A stretch of 5,491 nucleotides of DNA from Streptomyces violaceus. GTDB lineage: Bacteria; Actinomycetota; Actinomycetes; Streptomycetales; Streptomycetaceae. The stretch is from positions 10,495 through 15,985 of the forward strand of contig KL569149.1 in assembly GCA_000715635.1 (NCBI GenBank), written 5' to 3'. Within the stretch, counting starts at the first letter, position 1, and every line of letters begins with the position of its first letter. Below are positions 4,618 through 5,491 of this stretch, in pieces. A program made the translations under genes and the position numbers. The notes beneath the pieces were generated by a model. It was not told the origin of the DNA and made no database searches. It saw nothing but the letters and a program-made list of their open reading frames with translations.

Positions 4618-5491
4618 TCACGCGTCCCAGAGAGCCCCGAGGGTGAGCAGGTCGCTCCGGTACTCGACGCGGTCGGCCCATTCGGTCGGCCATGCCTCCG
4701 CGCCCAGGTACGCGCCGGCGAAGGCGCCCGCCAGGCAGGCGATCGAGTCCGAGTCGCCGGCGGTGCAGGCGGCGCGCCGCAGGGCCGTCACCGGTTCGTC
4801 GGCGAAGAGCAGGAAGCACAGCAGCCCGGTCGCCAGGGCCTCCTCGGCGATCCAGCCCTCCCCCGTGGCCAGGCACGGGTCGTCCTCGGGCGAGACGGTG
4901 CGCACGGCGTACCGGAGGCGGTCGAGGATCTCCAGGCACTCGTCCCAGCCGCGCGCGATGAACTGCTCGGGGCTCGGGTCCTGGGCCCGGCGCCACAGAT
5001 CGCCGAGCCAGCGCTCGTGGTAGTGGCTGCGGTTCTCCAGGGCGTACGAGCGGAGCAGGCCGATCAGCGCGGCCGGCTCGGCACCCTGTGCGAGCAGGCG
5101 TATGGCGTGCGCGGTGAGGTCGGACGCGGCGAGCGCGGTGGGGTGCCCGTGGGTGAGGGCGGACTGCAACTGGGCAGCGCCCGCGCGCTGTTCGTCGCTC
5201 AGGCCCTGGATCAGGCCCAGGGGCGCGACGCGCATGTTGGCGCCGCAGCCCTTGGAGTGGATCTGGCTGGCGTCCTGCCAGGGCCGGGCCTCGTCCTTCA
5301 GCAGCGAGCAGGCCTTCAGGCAGGTGCGGCCCGGAGCCCGGTTGTTCTGCGGCGACTGGTACCAGTTCACGAACTCCTCGCGCAGGGGCCGGGCCAGTCG
5401 CGCCGGAGTGAGCAGCCCCCGGTCCATCGCCGTCCGCACCGCCCACCCGAGCGCCAGCGTCATCTGCGTGTCGTCGCTGACAACCGCCGGC
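4618..5491 (-). CDS. ADP-ribosylglycohydrolase (DraG-like), 5' end beyond the window
   Basis: The frame is open through the right edge and gives 290 residues in the window. An internal ATG at 5463 is not the start, because the codons before it read PAVVSDDTQ and this SDDTQMT is the conserved N-terminal metal-binding motif of the family. The start, with the usual GxxxGDxxG segment, lies outside. Other family motifs are KGCGANMRVAPLGL (about residues 80-93 of the visible part), THGHPTA, and the C-terminal metal motif AGDSDSIACLAGAFAGAYLG. Family members use two Mg2+ or Mn2+ ions held by the SDD and DxD acids to hydrolyse ADP-ribose from proteins, nucleic acids or small molecules in the cytoplasm. 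All key visible acids are present, so the enzyme should be active. It ends with TGA at 4620-4618 and is convergent with the nucleotidyltransferase gene. The substrate cannot be told from sequence. Confidence 0.93.
   Translation of the reverse strand, partial: PAVVSDDTQMTLALGWAVRTAMDRGLLTPARLARPLREEFVNWYQSPQNNRAPGRTCLKACSLLKDEARPWQDASQIHSKGCGANMRVAPLGLIQGLSDEQRAGAAQLQSALTHGHPTALAASDLTAHAIRLLAQGAEPAALIGLLRSYALENRSHYHERWLGDLWRRAQDPSPEQFIARGWDECLEILDRLRYAVRTVSPEDDPCLATGEGWIAEEALATGLLCFLLFADEPVTALRRAACTAGDSDSIACLAGAFAGAYLGAEAWPTEWADRVEYRSDLLTLGALWDA

Noticed and set aside
4589..5446. 285-codon minus-strand frame overlapping the ADP-ribosylglycohydrolase
   Set aside because: It is a shifted shadow frame very rich in Arg, Pro and Gly. 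The other frame contains SDDTQ, GCGANMR and GDSDS motifs.

Overview
The window reads as a chromosomal segment of a high-GC actinobacterium, almost certainly Streptomyces or a close relative. The evidence is very GC-rich DNA with strong third-position G/C in every gene, frequent GTG starts, GTGA stop/start overlaps, and protein sequences I recognise as streptomycete versions of their families. No insertion sequence, phage gene, tRNA, rRNA or CRISPR array was seen.

The left 3.1 kb is a conserved housekeeping block on the minus strand. In transcription order it runs aroH (chorismate mutase), tyrA (prephenate dehydrogenase with an ACT domain), cmk (cytidylate kinase), plsC-like acyltransferase, and the first 50 codons of der (ribosome-assembly GTPase), which leaves the window on the left. 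aroH/tyrA and cmk/plsC each overlap by 4 bp (GTGA), so each pair is probably translationally coupled. The first two genes take chorismate to the 4-hydroxyphenylpyruvate/tyrosine branch. The next three serve nucleotide, phospholipid and ribosome functions. A 116-bp gap between tyrA and cmk may carry an internal promoter, and an 80-bp leader precedes der.

The middle, about 3119-3298, is a divergent intergenic region. Its right half (3205-3290) is only about 41% GC by hand count, a clear AT-rich island that probably holds promoter elements.

The right 2.2 kb looks like a more lineage-specific set: a Tat-exported Rieske [2Fe-2S] lipoprotein (+), then 22 bp later a Pol-beta-fold nucleotidyltransferase of the RlaP/YcgL type (+), and convergent to it an ADP-ribosylglycohydrolase (DraG-like, -) that runs off the right edge. 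The nucleotidyltransferase and ADP-ribosylglycohydrolase are both families linked to nucleotide transfer or ADP-ribose chemistry, including RNA repair. Their adjacency is the most interesting biology here, but a functional link is inference only. The 124-bp convergent gap between them has several small overlapping hairpins that could serve as a terminator.
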